From the IMG/VR virus record IMGVR_UViG_3300005098_000046, positions 1 through 62,898 of that record: 62,898 bases of DNA; one strand, 5' to 3'. The notes beneath the pieces are model-generated. The model was given only the letters and a program-made list of their open reading frames with translations, was not told the origin of the DNA and ran no database searches. Source of the stretch: a virus. Below, one piece after another: positions 47,921 through 56,606 of the stretch. The translations under genes and the position numbers were made by a program. Numbering within the stretch: the stretch's first letter is position 1; each line of letters begins with the position of its first letter.

Positions 47921-48397
47921 GTGCGATACAAGATACCCAAGCAATTCTTCATCTGGCCGATGTGGAATGCGGCAGTAGTGGGGCATGAGCGGTGGTACAT
48001 CCCGGCGCGGAATCGCCGTGAAGTATCGAACTATTTAGCGGCGCAAGGTGTAGCGCGTTCAGAAGTGTTACGTGTGGAAGGCTTGACGATGCGTTGGCGG
48101 CGTGTTTGGGCGACGACGGCCCCGGCTGCTGTGTTGCGGCTTGGCATGGCAGAGTATGTATTCGTGCAGATTATGTTCCCGGAGCCGATGTTGTTGCCGG
48201 TGTATGTAGAGTCGGAGGTTACCGATGCTGTGGATGTGCTGGAGATGACGGCGGCGTTGGATGATGGCGGCCCGGTGTACTGGGCGAGTGCAGAGGCCGA
48301 CAATAAGGTGTGGTACTATTTTCTGCCGCACAAGACGTATGCTGGTGTATGCAATGCGCGGCTGAAGGAGAGTGGGGGCCTGTGGAAACTCGATTGA
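47921..48397 (+). CDS. Hypothetical protein
   Basis: A 158-residue protein rich in Val, Met and Trp with alternating strands. GTG 47921 is taken because GGAGGG (47909-47914) lies 6 bases upstream. From here on the plus strand becomes G-rich. Not recognised. Confidence 0.55.
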   Translation: MRYKIPKQFFIWPMWNAAVVGHERWYIPARNRREVSNYLAAQGVARSEVLRVEGLTMRWRRVWATTAPAAVLRLGMAEYVFVQIMFPEPMLLPVYVESEVTDAVDVLEMTAALDDGGPVYWASAEADNKVWYYFLPHKTYAGVCNARLKESGGLWKLD

Positions 48398-48451
48398 CGC
48401 GGGTGCTGTGCGGTGCTACAATTAGGCCCCCGAAAGGGGCGTCACCTCCTG

Positions 48452-48495
48452 GCCTCGCCTGCCTTGGCCGCGTGGCGGGCGAGGCTATTTTATTT
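48452..48495 (+). terminator. Intrinsic terminator
   Basis: GCCTCGCC (48452-48459) pairs with GGCGAGGC (48478-48485), followed by TATTTTATTT (48486-48495). A smaller GCCCC/GGGGC hairpin lies just before (48426-48440). This is the best rho-independent terminator in the window. Confidence 0.75.
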
Positions 48496-48533
48496 GGCGA
48501 CATGCTTCCCTGCTGCCGAGGAGAGACGCTGCT

Positions 48534-48611
48534 ATGTTCGCCGTGAACATTGATGACCTGGAGATGTATGTGAAGGAGAGCGGCTTGGCGATGCAACAAG
48601 AGGGAGAGTGA
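48534..48611 (+). CDS. Possible micro-ORF (25 residues)
   Basis: ATG 48534 with GAGGAGAG about 8-10 bases upstream opens a 25-codon frame, M-F-A-V-N-I-D-D-L-E-M-Y, ending in TGA at 48609-48611 just before the next gene. It is an acidic peptide. The strong ribosome site supports translation, perhaps as a leader peptide for the gene at 48618; but proof is lacking. Confidence 0.35.
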   Translation: MFAVNIDDLEMYVKESGLAMQQEGE

Positions 48612-48617
48612 TGCTCT

Positions 48618-49190
48618 ATGTGGCGCAAACACTACTACTGGCCGTGGCTGGAGATTGGCCCGCTCCGGTTGTATGGCGTTGACAAGCGGCGCGGCCGCGA
48701 AGCGTGGTGGCGTGTAGAATGCTGTACTGGGACCGGTCCCCGGAGACGGCTGCCGCTTGAGAATTGGCATCACAGCGAATGGCGTAAGCGGCGGTTCCCG
48801 CTTGCCAATCTTGATGAAGTCATAGCGGCGGTGCGGCATGTTGTCGGCGAATGGCTTGACGAGCATGGCGTGTACATTGTGGATACTGACCCGGCTGCAT
48901 ATCGGCGCGGCTTGCAATACGCTTCGGCGATTGCGCTGGTGAACCCGCAGGTGCCGTGGCGCAGCGAGAAGATATTCGGCGCGCGGCACTTCGACTATCT
49001 GTGCAGCGAAGCGGCGGTTGACCTGATGCGGACGGCTAGTACTGGTGAATATGTAGATGGTGTCAAGTACAGCACGGACCTGGCCTTGCTGATTGACATT
49101 GCGGTTGCCGAAGCTGCGGTGCTGCATGGCTTGCTGGCGTGGGCGCAGAACGCCTGGAACTATGGAGGTGTGCAACGCAATGAGGATTAA
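48618..49190 (+). CDS. Hypothetical protein
   Basis: A 190-residue protein, Trp/Arg-rich at the start (W-R-K-H-Y-Y-W-P-W), with a helical C-terminal half. It starts seven bases after the micro-ORF, so it may be translationally coupled to it. No recognisable domain. Confidence 0.6.
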   Translation: MWRKHYYWPWLEIGPLRLYGVDKRRGREAWWRVECCTGTGPRRRLPLENWHHSEWRKRRFPLANLDEVIAAVRHVVGEWLDEHGVYIVDTDPAAYRRGLQYASAIALVNPQVPWRSEKIFGARHFDYLCSEAAVDLMRTASTGEYVDGVKYSTDLALLIDIAVAEAAVLHGLLAWAQNAWNYGGVQRNED

Positions 49191-49380
49191 AGCTACTCGT
49201 GTACGCGCAGAGGAACTGAAGCCTGGCGACTTGTTCTCCATAGCCGGCCCAGAATGGTGGGACCATCATGATGAGCTGGCGCCCGGTGCGATAGGGCAGA
49301 AGGTCTACATCCGCACGGAAGCGCCGTGCCCGTTAGACCAAAAGGACGACGAGGTGTATCGCATCACCATCGAGAGGTGA
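49180..49380 (+). CDS. Small beta-rich protein
   Basis: A 66-residue protein (M-R-I-K-A-T-R-V-R start) with an L-K-P-G-D-L-F segment of the kind seen in small beta-barrel regulators. ATG 49180 overlaps the previous gene's end. Not assigned. Confidence 0.55.
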   Translation: MRIKATRVRAEELKPGDLFSIAGPEWWDHHDELAPGAIGQKVYIRTEAPCPLDQKDDEVYRITIER

Positions 49381-49385
49381 CCGCC

Positions 49386-49682
49386 ATGCTAACGGTGCTG
49401 CTTTGCTTTCTATGCGCAGCCGCCGGGTTCGGCCTCGCTTGTCTTGTGGCCGCTGCGAAACTTGCCGACCAGCAGTCCCAGTCCTTCGCCAGCCAACTCC
49501 GCGCCACACGCGAAGTGCTTGATTTCTTAGACGAGCTTATCGACCGCCGCGCGGAATCCGACATGAGCATTGCGCACGATGCCGGCCGCCGTGCCGCCGT
49601 TGAGCATTTGAAGCACCACCGCCACAGCGCCGTTGCTGGTGTGCGCCGATTGATGGACGACTTCTTTCGGGGGATAGATTGA
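49386..49682 (+). CDS. Small membrane-anchored protein
   Basis: A 98-residue protein with one N-terminal membrane helix (L-T-V-L-L-C-F-L-C-A-A-A-G-F-G-L) and a helical, charged soluble part (D-F-L-D-E-L-I-D-R-R). GAGAGGTGA lies before ATG 49386. The layout resembles i-spanin-type proteins, but it is remote from the lysis genes. Confidence 0.55.
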   Translation: MLTVLLCFLCAAAGFGLACLVAAAKLADQQSQSFASQLRATREVLDFLDELIDRRAESDMSIAHDAGRRAAVEHLKHHRHSAVAGVRRLMDDFFRGID

Positions 49683-49683
49683 C

Positions 49684-49929
49684 ATGGGCTACAAACCACG
49701 TGACTGGTTGCTGGCACTCGCGCGTCTTGACTTGATTGGGCGCTTCTCGCAACGCGACCGCGAAGCGGTTGCTGATATTCTGGTATGGGAACTGGAGCAG
49801 ACCCCGGACCGGCCGTTCACCATTCAACAAGCACGTGATATGATGGCGCTCGGCACCATCACGCCAGCCATGCTGCGCGTATTTGAAGCCGTGCACAATC
49901 TCTTGCGCCAAGAGGACGCCGATGACTGA
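49684..49929 (+). CDS. Hypothetical protein
   Basis: An 81-residue helical protein with an Asp/Arg-rich centre. ATG 49684 follows the previous stop by one base; the next gene overlaps its end by eight bases. Unknown. Confidence 0.5.
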   Translation: MGYKPRDWLLALARLDLIGRFSQRDREAVADILVWELEQTPDRPFTIQQARDMMALGTITPAMLRVFEAVHNLLRQEDADD

Positions 49930-50650
49930 TATGCCTCTCCACGTAGAAGAAGCGTTCATGCATTTCAACATTGCACAGTGGCTGCGCTGGCAGCACTATG
50001 TGTCTGTGCGCGAAGCCCCGCTTCCGTGGGGGCTTGGCGGCCGCATCGACGTTGTCGGCTTTGACCCGAACACTGATATGCTTATCGGCGTTGAAGCCAA
50101 GCTCCAGCCGACAGATGAAGTGCTTGACCAAGCTGAGCGCGCGAAAGACTATTGTGAATACGTATACGTCGCGCTGCCCGGACATGCTGGTGCAGATTTC
50201 GTGCGGCGGGTTGCGGCTATCGGCGTGGGCTTGCTGAACGTAGATGCCCGCGAGCGGCGAACAAAACCGCCGTGGGGTGTCGATGAACAGCTTGCGCCGA
50301 AAGGTTGTAGCCCGCCGCACAAGCAAAAGCTACTGGAGATTGTCGAAGAAGTCGCGGAGTTTCTGCAAGGCAAGAATCCGCGCTGTATCTTCAAGCGGAT
50401 ATGTATCTTTCGAGCGCCGTCTGGCAAATGTTTGCTGCCGCAGCCGACGCTGGAATTGACATCGCAAGGTGGATGGACCTGTCGGTCGGCGCTGACGCTG
50501 GCGCAAGCGGTCAAGCAAGCGGAGATACCACGTGCGGTGCGTGACCCGGAAGTCAGCGCGGCGCTTCGCGTCGCAGCCGAACATTATCCGCGTGTGCGTA
50601 AGGTGCTGGACAACCCGTACCATGACAAGCTGACGAAAGGCTGGAGCTAA
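49922..50650 (+). CDS. Putative PD-(D/E)XK-like nuclease
   Basis: A 242-residue protein. The N-terminal half shows G-R-I-D-V-V-G-F-D and, after a strand, G-V-E-A-K-L, which is the D...ExK active-site pattern of PD-(D/E)XK nucleases (Asp, then Glu-x-Lys). The next segment, A-K-D-Y-C-E-Y-V-Y-V-A-L, is a typical following strand. The C-terminal half is basic. It lies before the RusA resolvase, so both may process branched or damaged phage DNA. ATG 49922. Confidence 0.6.
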   Translation: MTDMPLHVEEAFMHFNIAQWLRWQHYVSVREAPLPWGLGGRIDVVGFDPNTDMLIGVEAKLQPTDEVLDQAERAKDYCEYVYVALPGHAGADFVRRVAAIGVGLLNVDARERRTKPPWGVDEQLAPKGCSPPHKQKLLEIVEEVAEFLQGKNPRCIFKRICIFRAPSGKCLLPQPTLELTSQGGWTCRSALTLAQAVKQAEIPRAVRDPEVSAALRVAAEHYPRVRKVLDNPYHDKLTKGWS

Positions 50651-51193
50651 ATGGACACCGTGCGCCTTCAGATAGCTGGCCGGGCCAAAACCGAGCGCAA
50701 GCGGCTCGTCTTCGTCGGCGGCACGCCGCGCCGCGTAGACACGCCGGACCGCCAGAGCTGGAAAGCGCGCGTCGCTGAAGCAGCTTATGCAGCATACGAA
50801 GAAGCCGTCGCTGACGGTGCTGAACTCCCGTTCAGTGGCCCGGTGTTGCTTCATGTTATCTACGTGAAGCCGCTGCCGAAAAGCCGGCCGAGCAAGCCGA
50901 CAAAGAAGTGGCCGCTGCCGACAGCTTTCATCACCAAACCGGACATCGTGGACAATCTCACCAAGCCGCTCATCGATGCTTGTAGTGGCATTCTCTGGCA
51001 CGATGACCAGCAGATAGTCGCGGCTATCGTGGCGAAGGTTTATCAGCAACGCCCGGCTGCTGAACAAGTGTTCATCGCTGCGGCCGGCAACTTCGTCACA
51101 CCAGAAGAGCTTGAAGCCGATGGTATGCGTTTTCTTTTCCGGCAACTTCAAGAGACTCAGATGCTATTGACCGGCCGTAAGCGTTTGACATAA
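50651..51193 (+). CDS. rusA: Holliday junction resolvase, RusA family
   Basis: A 180-residue protein. Conserved RusA residues are visible: K-P-D-I-V-D-N-L (Asp98, Asp101), L-I-D-A (Asp109) and W-H-D-D-Q (Asp118, Asp119), matching the metal-binding Asp residues of E. coli RusA. The basic N-terminal part and short linkers fit. It is longer than the 120-residue E. coli protein. It would resolve replication or recombination junctions before packaging. ATG directly follows the nuclease stop. Confidence 0.9.
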   Translation: MDTVRLQIAGRAKTERKRLVFVGGTPRRVDTPDRQSWKARVAEAAYAAYEEAVADGAELPFSGPVLLHVIYVKPLPKSRPSKPTKKWPLPTAFITKPDIVDNLTKPLIDACSGILWHDDQQIVAAIVAKVYQQRPAAEQVFIAAAGNFVTPEELEADGMRFLFRQLQETQMLLTGRKRLT

Positions 51194-51205
51194 ACTATCC
51201 GCGCT

Positions 51206-52369
51206 ATGCGCATTCCACCGCCACAACGTCCGAAGCGCGACCAAGAACCGGTGCCGCCGTCGTCGTGCAACGATGGCTTGCCGTGCGCTGAATGTCCGTT
51301 CAGAAAGAATGGCTTTTGCCCCGGCTGCCGTGGCCATATCCGCTATTGCATTCAGTCTTCGTGTATTGGCACCAAGTGCGAGCGATGCGTTACCCACGCG
51401 CAGAAGCAGCGTTTTGTCCCCAGCGTTTGTGGTCGCTCGCCGCTGCTGCAACACTTCTATAATCATTTTGTTATCCTGCACAACCGCGTTGAGCAGATGC
51501 TGGAGACGATGCCGGCGCGCGGCCCGCTGCCCCCGTTGCCGAAGCATATCCCGTATGTGCAGTACATGGATGTCGGCCTAATCGGATTGTTCGGCTACAA
51601 AGCGGTGGCCATTCATATTGACCGCTATGACCCGCGCTGGCTGCCAGAAGTCGGCATGAAAACTATCCACGAATTGCTCGGGCTTGATGACGACTGCGTT
51701 GTCATCCAGATGCTCGAAACCGTTGACGACTATTTGGAGCAACGCTGGCCGAAGCGCTGGTGGGAAGGTCTCGCCGAGTCCGGCGTCACGCTATGGGAGC
51801 ACTTGGTCATCACTGGCTACTGGAACGTCTCGCGTGCTCATGCGCTGTACAATTGTATGCGTGCGATGTACGACTTCCTCGAAAGCGGTGCGCAGATTTA
51901 TATCCCCATCATGCTGGACACGCCGTTTCTCGTGGAGCTTGGCAAGCGTGTTGCGGCGAAGGCGGCGGCGGCTCGGCTTTCGTTTACGACGCTTCATTCA
52001 ACTGAGCGCAAAGAAGATTTGCGTATTAATCTGGCGGCGCTGAAGCTGTACAACGACGTGGTGCTGCCCGAAGGGCAGCCGGTGCTGGTCTACGGCAGCG
52101 TAGACGAGATGCATCCGCTGCGGCGGTACGTGGAAGATGTTATGGCGCAGAAGCACCCGATACATTGGATAGAGCACTTGACGCCGCGCGGCTGGAAGTC
52201 GCAGATGGATGTGGTGCGGCAATGGCGAAGGCGAGTGCTGATACCGGTTTGTAGGCGGCTGCGCGAAACGATGTACAACGGCAAGCCGCTGCACATTGAA
52301 CCTGATGACAAGCTGGTGGAGACGGCCCGGCGGATTGTTGACACGGCGTGGGACGTGCCGAAAGACTAA
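51206..52369 (+). CDS. Cysteine-cluster protein of unknown function
   Basis: A 387-residue protein. Residues about 20-63 hold about ten Cys (C-A-E-C-P-F-R-K, C-P-G-C, C-E-R-C), enough for two zinc or iron-sulfur sites. The remaining 320 residues look like an alpha/beta enzyme with L-L-G-L-D-D-D-C and G-Y-W-N-V-S-R. The layout recalls proteins of the DUF4417 type or a radical-SAM-like barrel with ferredoxin-type cluster but I cannot confirm either. ATG 51206 has no strong ribosome site. Confidence 0.5.
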   Translation: MRIPPPQRPKRDQEPVPPSSCNDGLPCAECPFRKNGFCPGCRGHIRYCIQSSCIGTKCERCVTHAQKQRFVPSVCGRSPLLQHFYNHFVILHNRVEQMLETMPARGPLPPLPKHIPYVQYMDVGLIGLFGYKAVAIHIDRYDPRWLPEVGMKTIHELLGLDDDCVVIQMLETVDDYLEQRWPKRWWEGLAESGVTLWEHLVITGYWNVSRAHALYNCMRAMYDFLESGAQIYIPIMLDTPFLVELGKRVAAKAAAARLSFTTLHSTERKEDLRINLAALKLYNDVVLPEGQPVLVYGSVDEMHPLRRYVEDVMAQKHPIHWIEHLTPRGWKSQMDVVRQWRRRVLIPVCRRLRETMYNGKPLHIEPDDKLVETARRIVDTAWDVPKD

Positions 52370-52383
52370 GTGGGTGAAAGCAA

Positions 52384-53361
52384 ATGACCGCAGATGAGCA
52401 TGTGGATGCAGCGGAAGTAACAGAAGGGGCAGCGGCCCCGGAGCCGGAGATGCCGTCTCATGTAATGTTGATGATGGTGCCGCTGAAGAAGCTGCATCCG
52501 AACGGCTGGAACCCGCACCGGCGCGACCCGTCCATTCAAGAGAAGCTGAAGCGCGGCATACAAGAAACGGTGGAGCGCGGCGATGACATGCCGCCGCTGA
52601 TTGTGCGGCCGCACCCGGAGATTGAAGGCGAGTATGAGATTATTGACGGCGAAGGCCGATACGACATCGCGAAGCGGTTGAAGCTGGAGGCGGTCCCGTG
52701 CCAGATATGGGATGTAGATACGCCGACGGCTATCCGCTTGACGATTGCGCTAAATGAGATACGCGGCCAGCGCGACGAAGACCGCTACTGGGCGGCCATC
52801 GCCGAGTTTGTGACGGCCGGTGGCACGCTGGACACGCTGGAATATTCGATACCTGAGGACCCGGACTTTGTTGTGGCGGGGCTTGACCTTGCGGGGATGG
52901 CGGAGGCGGCGCAATTCCTGGAGGAGATGCTGGACGAAGCGGCGGAGCAGAAAGCTACTGAAGCACAGATGGATGCGCAAGCAGAAACAGCGGCGCCTGT
53001 GGTTGGCGGAGAAGCTGGCGATGCTGAGCCGACAGAAGGTGGTGCCGCTGAAGTTTCAGATGTGCAAGCGGCTGGCGACGCTGGGGAGCAACCTGCGGAG
53101 GGTGAAGAAGGTGCCGAGGATGCGGCGGCGGAGATAGCGCAAGCCGTGCAGCAAGCACAGTCCCGGCAGCAGATGCGTATTTTGCTGCGGCTATACGTTG
53201 GCGAAGACACGCATAAAAAGCTGCTTGCATTGTGTACGGCTCTCGGGCATGATATGCTAACTGAAGAAGCGTTCGCCGACATCGTGGAGCTTGCGATGCG
53301 AAGCATGAATGAAAGCACAGCGGCAGACGAAACACCCGAAGATAATTCGGAGGTGGAGTAA
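52384..53361 (+). CDS. ParB-like nuclease-fold protein
   Basis: A 325-residue protein. The N-terminal domain has ParB/sulfiredoxin features: N-G-W-N-P-H (box with Pro), I-I-D-G-E-G-R (the nucleotide-binding G-E-x-R type motif) and A-L-N-E-I-R-G-Q. The C-terminal half is long, acidic and Ala/Glu-rich. In phages such proteins lie before the terminase genes and may bind CTP or guide packaging or recombination. Phage ParB-like proteins often act as nucleases. ATG 52384; TGAAAG lies upstream. Confidence 0.75.
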   Translation: MTADEHVDAAEVTEGAAAPEPEMPSHVMLMMVPLKKLHPNGWNPHRRDPSIQEKLKRGIQETVERGDDMPPLIVRPHPEIEGEYEIIDGEGRYDIAKRLKLEAVPCQIWDVDTPTAIRLTIALNEIRGQRDEDRYWAAIAEFVTAGGTLDTLEYSIPEDPDFVVAGLDLAGMAEAAQFLEEMLDEAAEQKATEAQMDAQAETAAPVVGGEAGDAEPTEGGAAEVSDVQAAGDAGEQPAEGEEGAEDAAAEIAQAVQQAQSRQQMRILLRLYVGEDTHKKLLALCTALGHDMLTEEAFADIVELAMRSMNESTAADETPEDNSEVE

Positions 53362-53655
53362 ATGGCCAAAGGCGGAGGAGCCGCTGGCGTTTCTGGTGGC
53401 GCTGCTGTTGAAAGAGCGACTGTGTTGCCGAACGTTATTACAGCTCGGCTGATAACAGGCGCTGCAGGGGAAGGCCGTGCGCTGCTGACAATCGAGCGTG
53501 CTACTGGCCGCGTCAGAATCGAGACTGGCAATCGCACCATACGCGCCGGCAATCTCGGCCGCACACCTAATCCTCGGACCGACCGTGGCGCTGAGCGCGT
53601 CGCGCGCGATGCGTTGCGCACTCTTGGCATTCGGGTCCTGCCGCGCCGACGGTGA
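53362..53655 (+). CDS. Gly-rich paralogue A, unknown
   Basis: A 97-residue protein beginning M-A-K-G-G-G-A-A-G-V-S-G-G, with a middle beta part (I-E-R-A-T-G-R-V-R-I) and a basic C-terminal helix. It is a tandem paralogue of the next gene. The shared N terminus and later R-I-x-x-G-N-R-x-I-R pattern suggest duplication. Near ParB and terminase genes; function unknown. Confidence 0.6.
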   Translation: MAKGGGAAGVSGGAAVERATVLPNVITARLITGAAGEGRALLTIERATGRVRIETGNRTIRAGNLGRTPNPRTDRGAERVARDALRTLGIRVLPRRR

Positions 53656-53692
53656 TAGTGTCAATGACGATAACACGATGGAGGCGATTACG

Positions 53693-53983
53693 ATGGCCAA
53701 AGGCGGAGGAGCCGCAGGTATTTCCGGTGGCGCTGCCGTTGTTTCCACTGCAGCGCGTGGGCAGACTATCGGCGCCACGTTGGCTACTGGTGAGGATATG
53801 CGCGGCACAGCCGTTGCGGAAATTGACCGTGCAACCGGCACGTTCCGCATACGTTCGGGCAATCGCGTAATCCGTCGCGGTTCGCTTGGGCGCTCGGTAC
53901 GTGCGACGACACAGCGCGGCATCACACGTGTCATAAATGATGCGTTGCGTGCTGCGGGTATCCCGGTGCTTAGGCTGCCATAA
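53693..53983 (+). CDS. Gly-rich paralogue B, unknown
   Basis: A 96-residue protein with the same layout as paralogue A (M-A-K-G-G-G-A-A-G-I-S-G-G; then D-R-A-T-G-T-F-R-I-R-S-G-N-R). ATG 53693 with GGAGG upstream. Two copies in tandem suggest a small structural or packaging role, or a dosage need. Not recognised. Confidence 0.6.
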   Translation: MAKGGGAAGISGGAAVVSTAARGQTIGATLATGEDMRGTAVAEIDRATGTFRIRSGNRVIRRGSLGRSVRATTQRGITRVINDALRAAGIPVLRLP

Positions 53984-53991
53984 AACCAACA

Positions 53992-54264
53992 ATGTCTGAC
54001 AATGGCGACGATGTTGATGTGCTGCTGGCATTAGCCGGCGAGCCGCGAAACGGCGTCCTGCCTGGTGGTGCGGGTGCAACAAGGATGGGAGACGAGCAAC
54101 GAATTGCTCGTCTCCTGTCTTTGACTCCAAGCAAGTGGGCGGTACTCCAGATGGCCGTTGACAAGGTTTGTGCTATCTGCAACGCTCCTATAGCTTTCGG
54201 CGATGCGCTCGTCTTGATTTGTGCTGATTTTCTTGCTGGAGCTGACCCGCGTTCTTATGAGTGA
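53992..54264 (+). CDS. Hypothetical protein with a Cys pair
   Basis: A 90-residue protein with one C-A-I-C pair and acidic N terminus. It lies directly upstream of the small terminase and overlaps its ATG. Not recognised; possibly a packaging accessory. Confidence 0.5.
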   Translation: MSDNGDDVDVLLALAGEPRNGVLPGGAGATRMGDEQRIARLLSLTPSKWAVLQMAVDKVCAICNAPIAFGDALVLICADFLAGADPRSYE

Positions 54265-54913
54265 CGAAGCTGATAAGCAGCAAGAGAAAGCCCCGGCGAA
54301 ACGGCGCAAAGGTGGCCAAAAAGGCTATCCGGATAGCTTCGTGCGTTACGTGCGCACGCTGTGGGCGTCCGGTAGTTTCGATACAGACATTGAACTCGGC
54401 GAGTTTTGCGGTGTGCCGGCGCCGACTATCCGACACTGGCGCGCGGAGAAGCGGCCGGATGGGATTGACTGGCACGAATTGCGCCGCGAATTGTCGCGAC
54501 AGCGCCAAGAATTGCTGACGAAAGAAGCCGCTGAAACGCAAGCCGGCTTGGTGCGCCGATACCGCGCTGTGGTGTCGGCGCTTATTCGTGCGGCGCTGGC
54601 GTTCGCACGCGGCGAGAAGGTATACGATGAGAAGGGGAACCCTATCCTGTTGCCAGAATTGGCTCCGCGCAGCTTCGGCGAAGCTGTGCAGATGGTTATC
54701 CGGCTGATTAACCTCGATATGATGCTCAGTGAAGTGGTGGACGATACATTTGACATTATGGACAAGGCTGCCATGCTGGTGCGGCAAGCGATGGAGCAGG
54801 CAGATATACCGGTAGAGATGCGCCAGAAGGTTGCCGACCAGCTCATGAGACTAATCAGCGGTGCGGAGCTGCAAGACAATGGTGGACCCGGTGTTGGCAC
54901 AAAAGATAGCTGA
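54257..54913 (+). CDS. Small terminase subunit (TerS)
   Basis: A 218-residue protein. Residues about 25-60 hold a helix-turn-helix (L-G-E-F-C-G-V-P-A-P-T-I-R-H-W-R), the DNA-binding part that recognises the packaging site. A long coiled-coil oligomerisation helix follows (R-Q-R-Q-E-L-L-T-K-E). The C terminus overlaps the large subunit gene by 35 bases. TerS forms the ring that loads TerL. Confidence 0.85.
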   Translation: MSDEADKQQEKAPAKRRKGGQKGYPDSFVRYVRTLWASGSFDTDIELGEFCGVPAPTIRHWRAEKRPDGIDWHELRRELSRQRQELLTKEAAETQAGLVRRYRAVVSALIRAALAFARGEKVYDEKGNPILLPELAPRSFGEAVQMVIRLINLDMMLSEVVDDTFDIMDKAAMLVRQAMEQADIPVEMRQKVADQLMRLISGAELQDNGGPGVGTKDS

Positions 54914-56606
54914 CATTTTGTACATTGAGGACATGCCGCGAGTGCCGCAGATGTACGTGCCGGAACTCCCGGCGCCGAGTGTCTTCGTGACGCACCCAGA
55001 GTACTTGGGGCTGGGCGATGAGCCGTTCCCACACGTGCTGGAAGTGCTCGACGAGATACTGCTGGGTGGCTACAGCGAAGCGTATCTCTGCTGGGGCATC
55101 GGGTCCGGGAAAAGCTACCTCTCGTCTCTTGCGCTTGCTTACATTGCCGCAGATGTGCTACGCCGCATGGCGCTCGGCGAGTTCTGGTCGGATTACAACT
55201 TGGCCGAAGGCACGCTGGTGCAGCTTGGCTGCTTTGCTGGCACGTATACGCTGGCGCGCGAAGTGGTTTTTGAAGAGCTACAATCGAAGCTGGCGCAGTC
55301 GCCGTGGTTTGAGAAGTACTTCCCGGTGGACCCGAAGGTGAAGCGTTATTTGCGCTTCTTGCTCGGCTCGACGCCGTATCAGATGCGCTTGCTGATAGCC
55401 CCGTATGGATGTAGCCGGCGGTCGGCGCTCGGCCGCAACATGTTTGCGGCTGTCATTGATGAAGCGTCTTGGTGGGAACAGCGCGGCGAGCAGACTCGTG
55501 CGCGCATCGTCGGCGAAGCCAACGACATCGCACAAGAGCTTTATGAACGCGTTGACCAGCGCATCCGCTCGCGCTTCGGCGAAGAGGGCCTGGTAATCAG
55601 CATCTCATCCGCGCGCTCGGTAGACGACTGGATACAACGCAAGCTGCGCGAAGCTGAAGATGACCCGCGCATATTTGCGGAGTGCTTGCCGACATGGAAG
55701 GTCAAGACACGCTGGCGGCGCAAGGAAACGTTTGAGCTTGATGGCGAGGAGATACCTATTGAGCTTAAGCCGGCGTTCGACCGCGACCCAGAACGCGCGT
55801 GGCGCGATTATGGTTCGCGGCCGTTCTATGCGCATCAGCCGTTCGACCCACACGCTGCGGACATTTTCAGCGAGCCGCCGCCGCCGTTCGGCCGTGGACC
55901 AGACCCGCAGTTTGCTAACCCGGTTGATAGCGACTGGAAGACGCTATGGAATGCCGAGCAGTTCGACAAGATTGTACCGAGCTTAAGCATCACGCCGGCG
56001 GTGCGGTACTACATGCATATCGACCTGGGGCTTACTGGTGATGCGATGGGCTTGGCCGTGGCGCACGCGGAGAAGATGGAGGAGTGGGAGGACCCGGTAC
56101 TGGTGGTGTTGGACTTTACGCTGCGCTTGCTGCCAGAAGAATGTGGCGGCGAGATACGCATAGCGAGCATTCGCGAGTTCATCTATGCATTCATCAAGCG
56201 CTATAAGCGTGATGGCCTGGCGGAGCTTTTCGTCAGCATGGACGGCTTCCAGTCGGCCGACTGCTTGCAGCTTCTGCGCGAGCGTGGTGTGCCGGCGTAT
56301 GTGATGAGCGTAGACAAATCTACGGCATACTATGACTTGAAGGAGCTACTACACAGCGGTCATTTGTTGTATGCTGATGATGATTTCTGGATGCGGCGCG
56401 AGTACATGCGGCTTGAGTACCAGCGCGGCCGGATTGACCATCCGCCTGAAGGCAGCAAAGACGTTGCTGATGCTGTAGCGGCTGCGTGTGCTCAAGCGGC
56501 GGCATGGGGGCGTTCGCAGTGGGGCAGTGCGCGCCCGCCGTCGTTGCGCGTGGAGCGCAACCGCCAGCATGTGGCCGACATCATGACCCGGAGGGGAGCG
56601 CTATGA
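54879..56606 (+). CDS. terL: Large terminase subunit (TerL)
   Basis: A 575-residue protein. Walker A is W-G-I-G-S-G-K-S (residues 72-79), Walker B is A-V-I-D-E-A-S (Asp194-Glu195). The nuclease half has Y-M-H-I-D-L-G-L-T-G (first Asp), V-S-M-D-G-F (second) and S-K-D-V-A-D-A (third), the RNaseH-like triad. It powers packaging and cuts DNA. ATG 54879 inside TerS is preferred over 54861. Family type (cos, pac, DTR) is not decided from sequence. Confidence 0.95.
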   Translation: MVDPVLAQKIADILYIEDMPRVPQMYVPELPAPSVFVTHPEYLGLGDEPFPHVLEVLDEILLGGYSEAYLCWGIGSGKSYLSSLALAYIAADVLRRMALGEFWSDYNLAEGTLVQLGCFAGTYTLAREVVFEELQSKLAQSPWFEKYFPVDPKVKRYLRFLLGSTPYQMRLLIAPYGCSRRSALGRNMFAAVIDEASWWEQRGEQTRARIVGEANDIAQELYERVDQRIRSRFGEEGLVISISSARSVDDWIQRKLREAEDDPRIFAECLPTWKVKTRWRRKETFELDGEEIPIELKPAFDRDPERAWRDYGSRPFYAHQPFDPHAADIFSEPPPPFGRGPDPQFANPVDSDWKTLWNAEQFDKIVPSLSITPAVRYYMHIDLGLTGDAMGLAVAHAEKMEEWEDPVLVVLDFTLRLLPEECGGEIRIASIREFIYAFIKRYKRDGLAELFVSMDGFQSADCLQLLRERGVPAYVMSVDKSTAYYDLKELLHSGHLLYADDDFWMRREYMRLEYQRGRIDHPPEGSKDVADAVAAACAQAAAWGRSQWGSARPPSLRVERNRQHVADIMTRRGAL

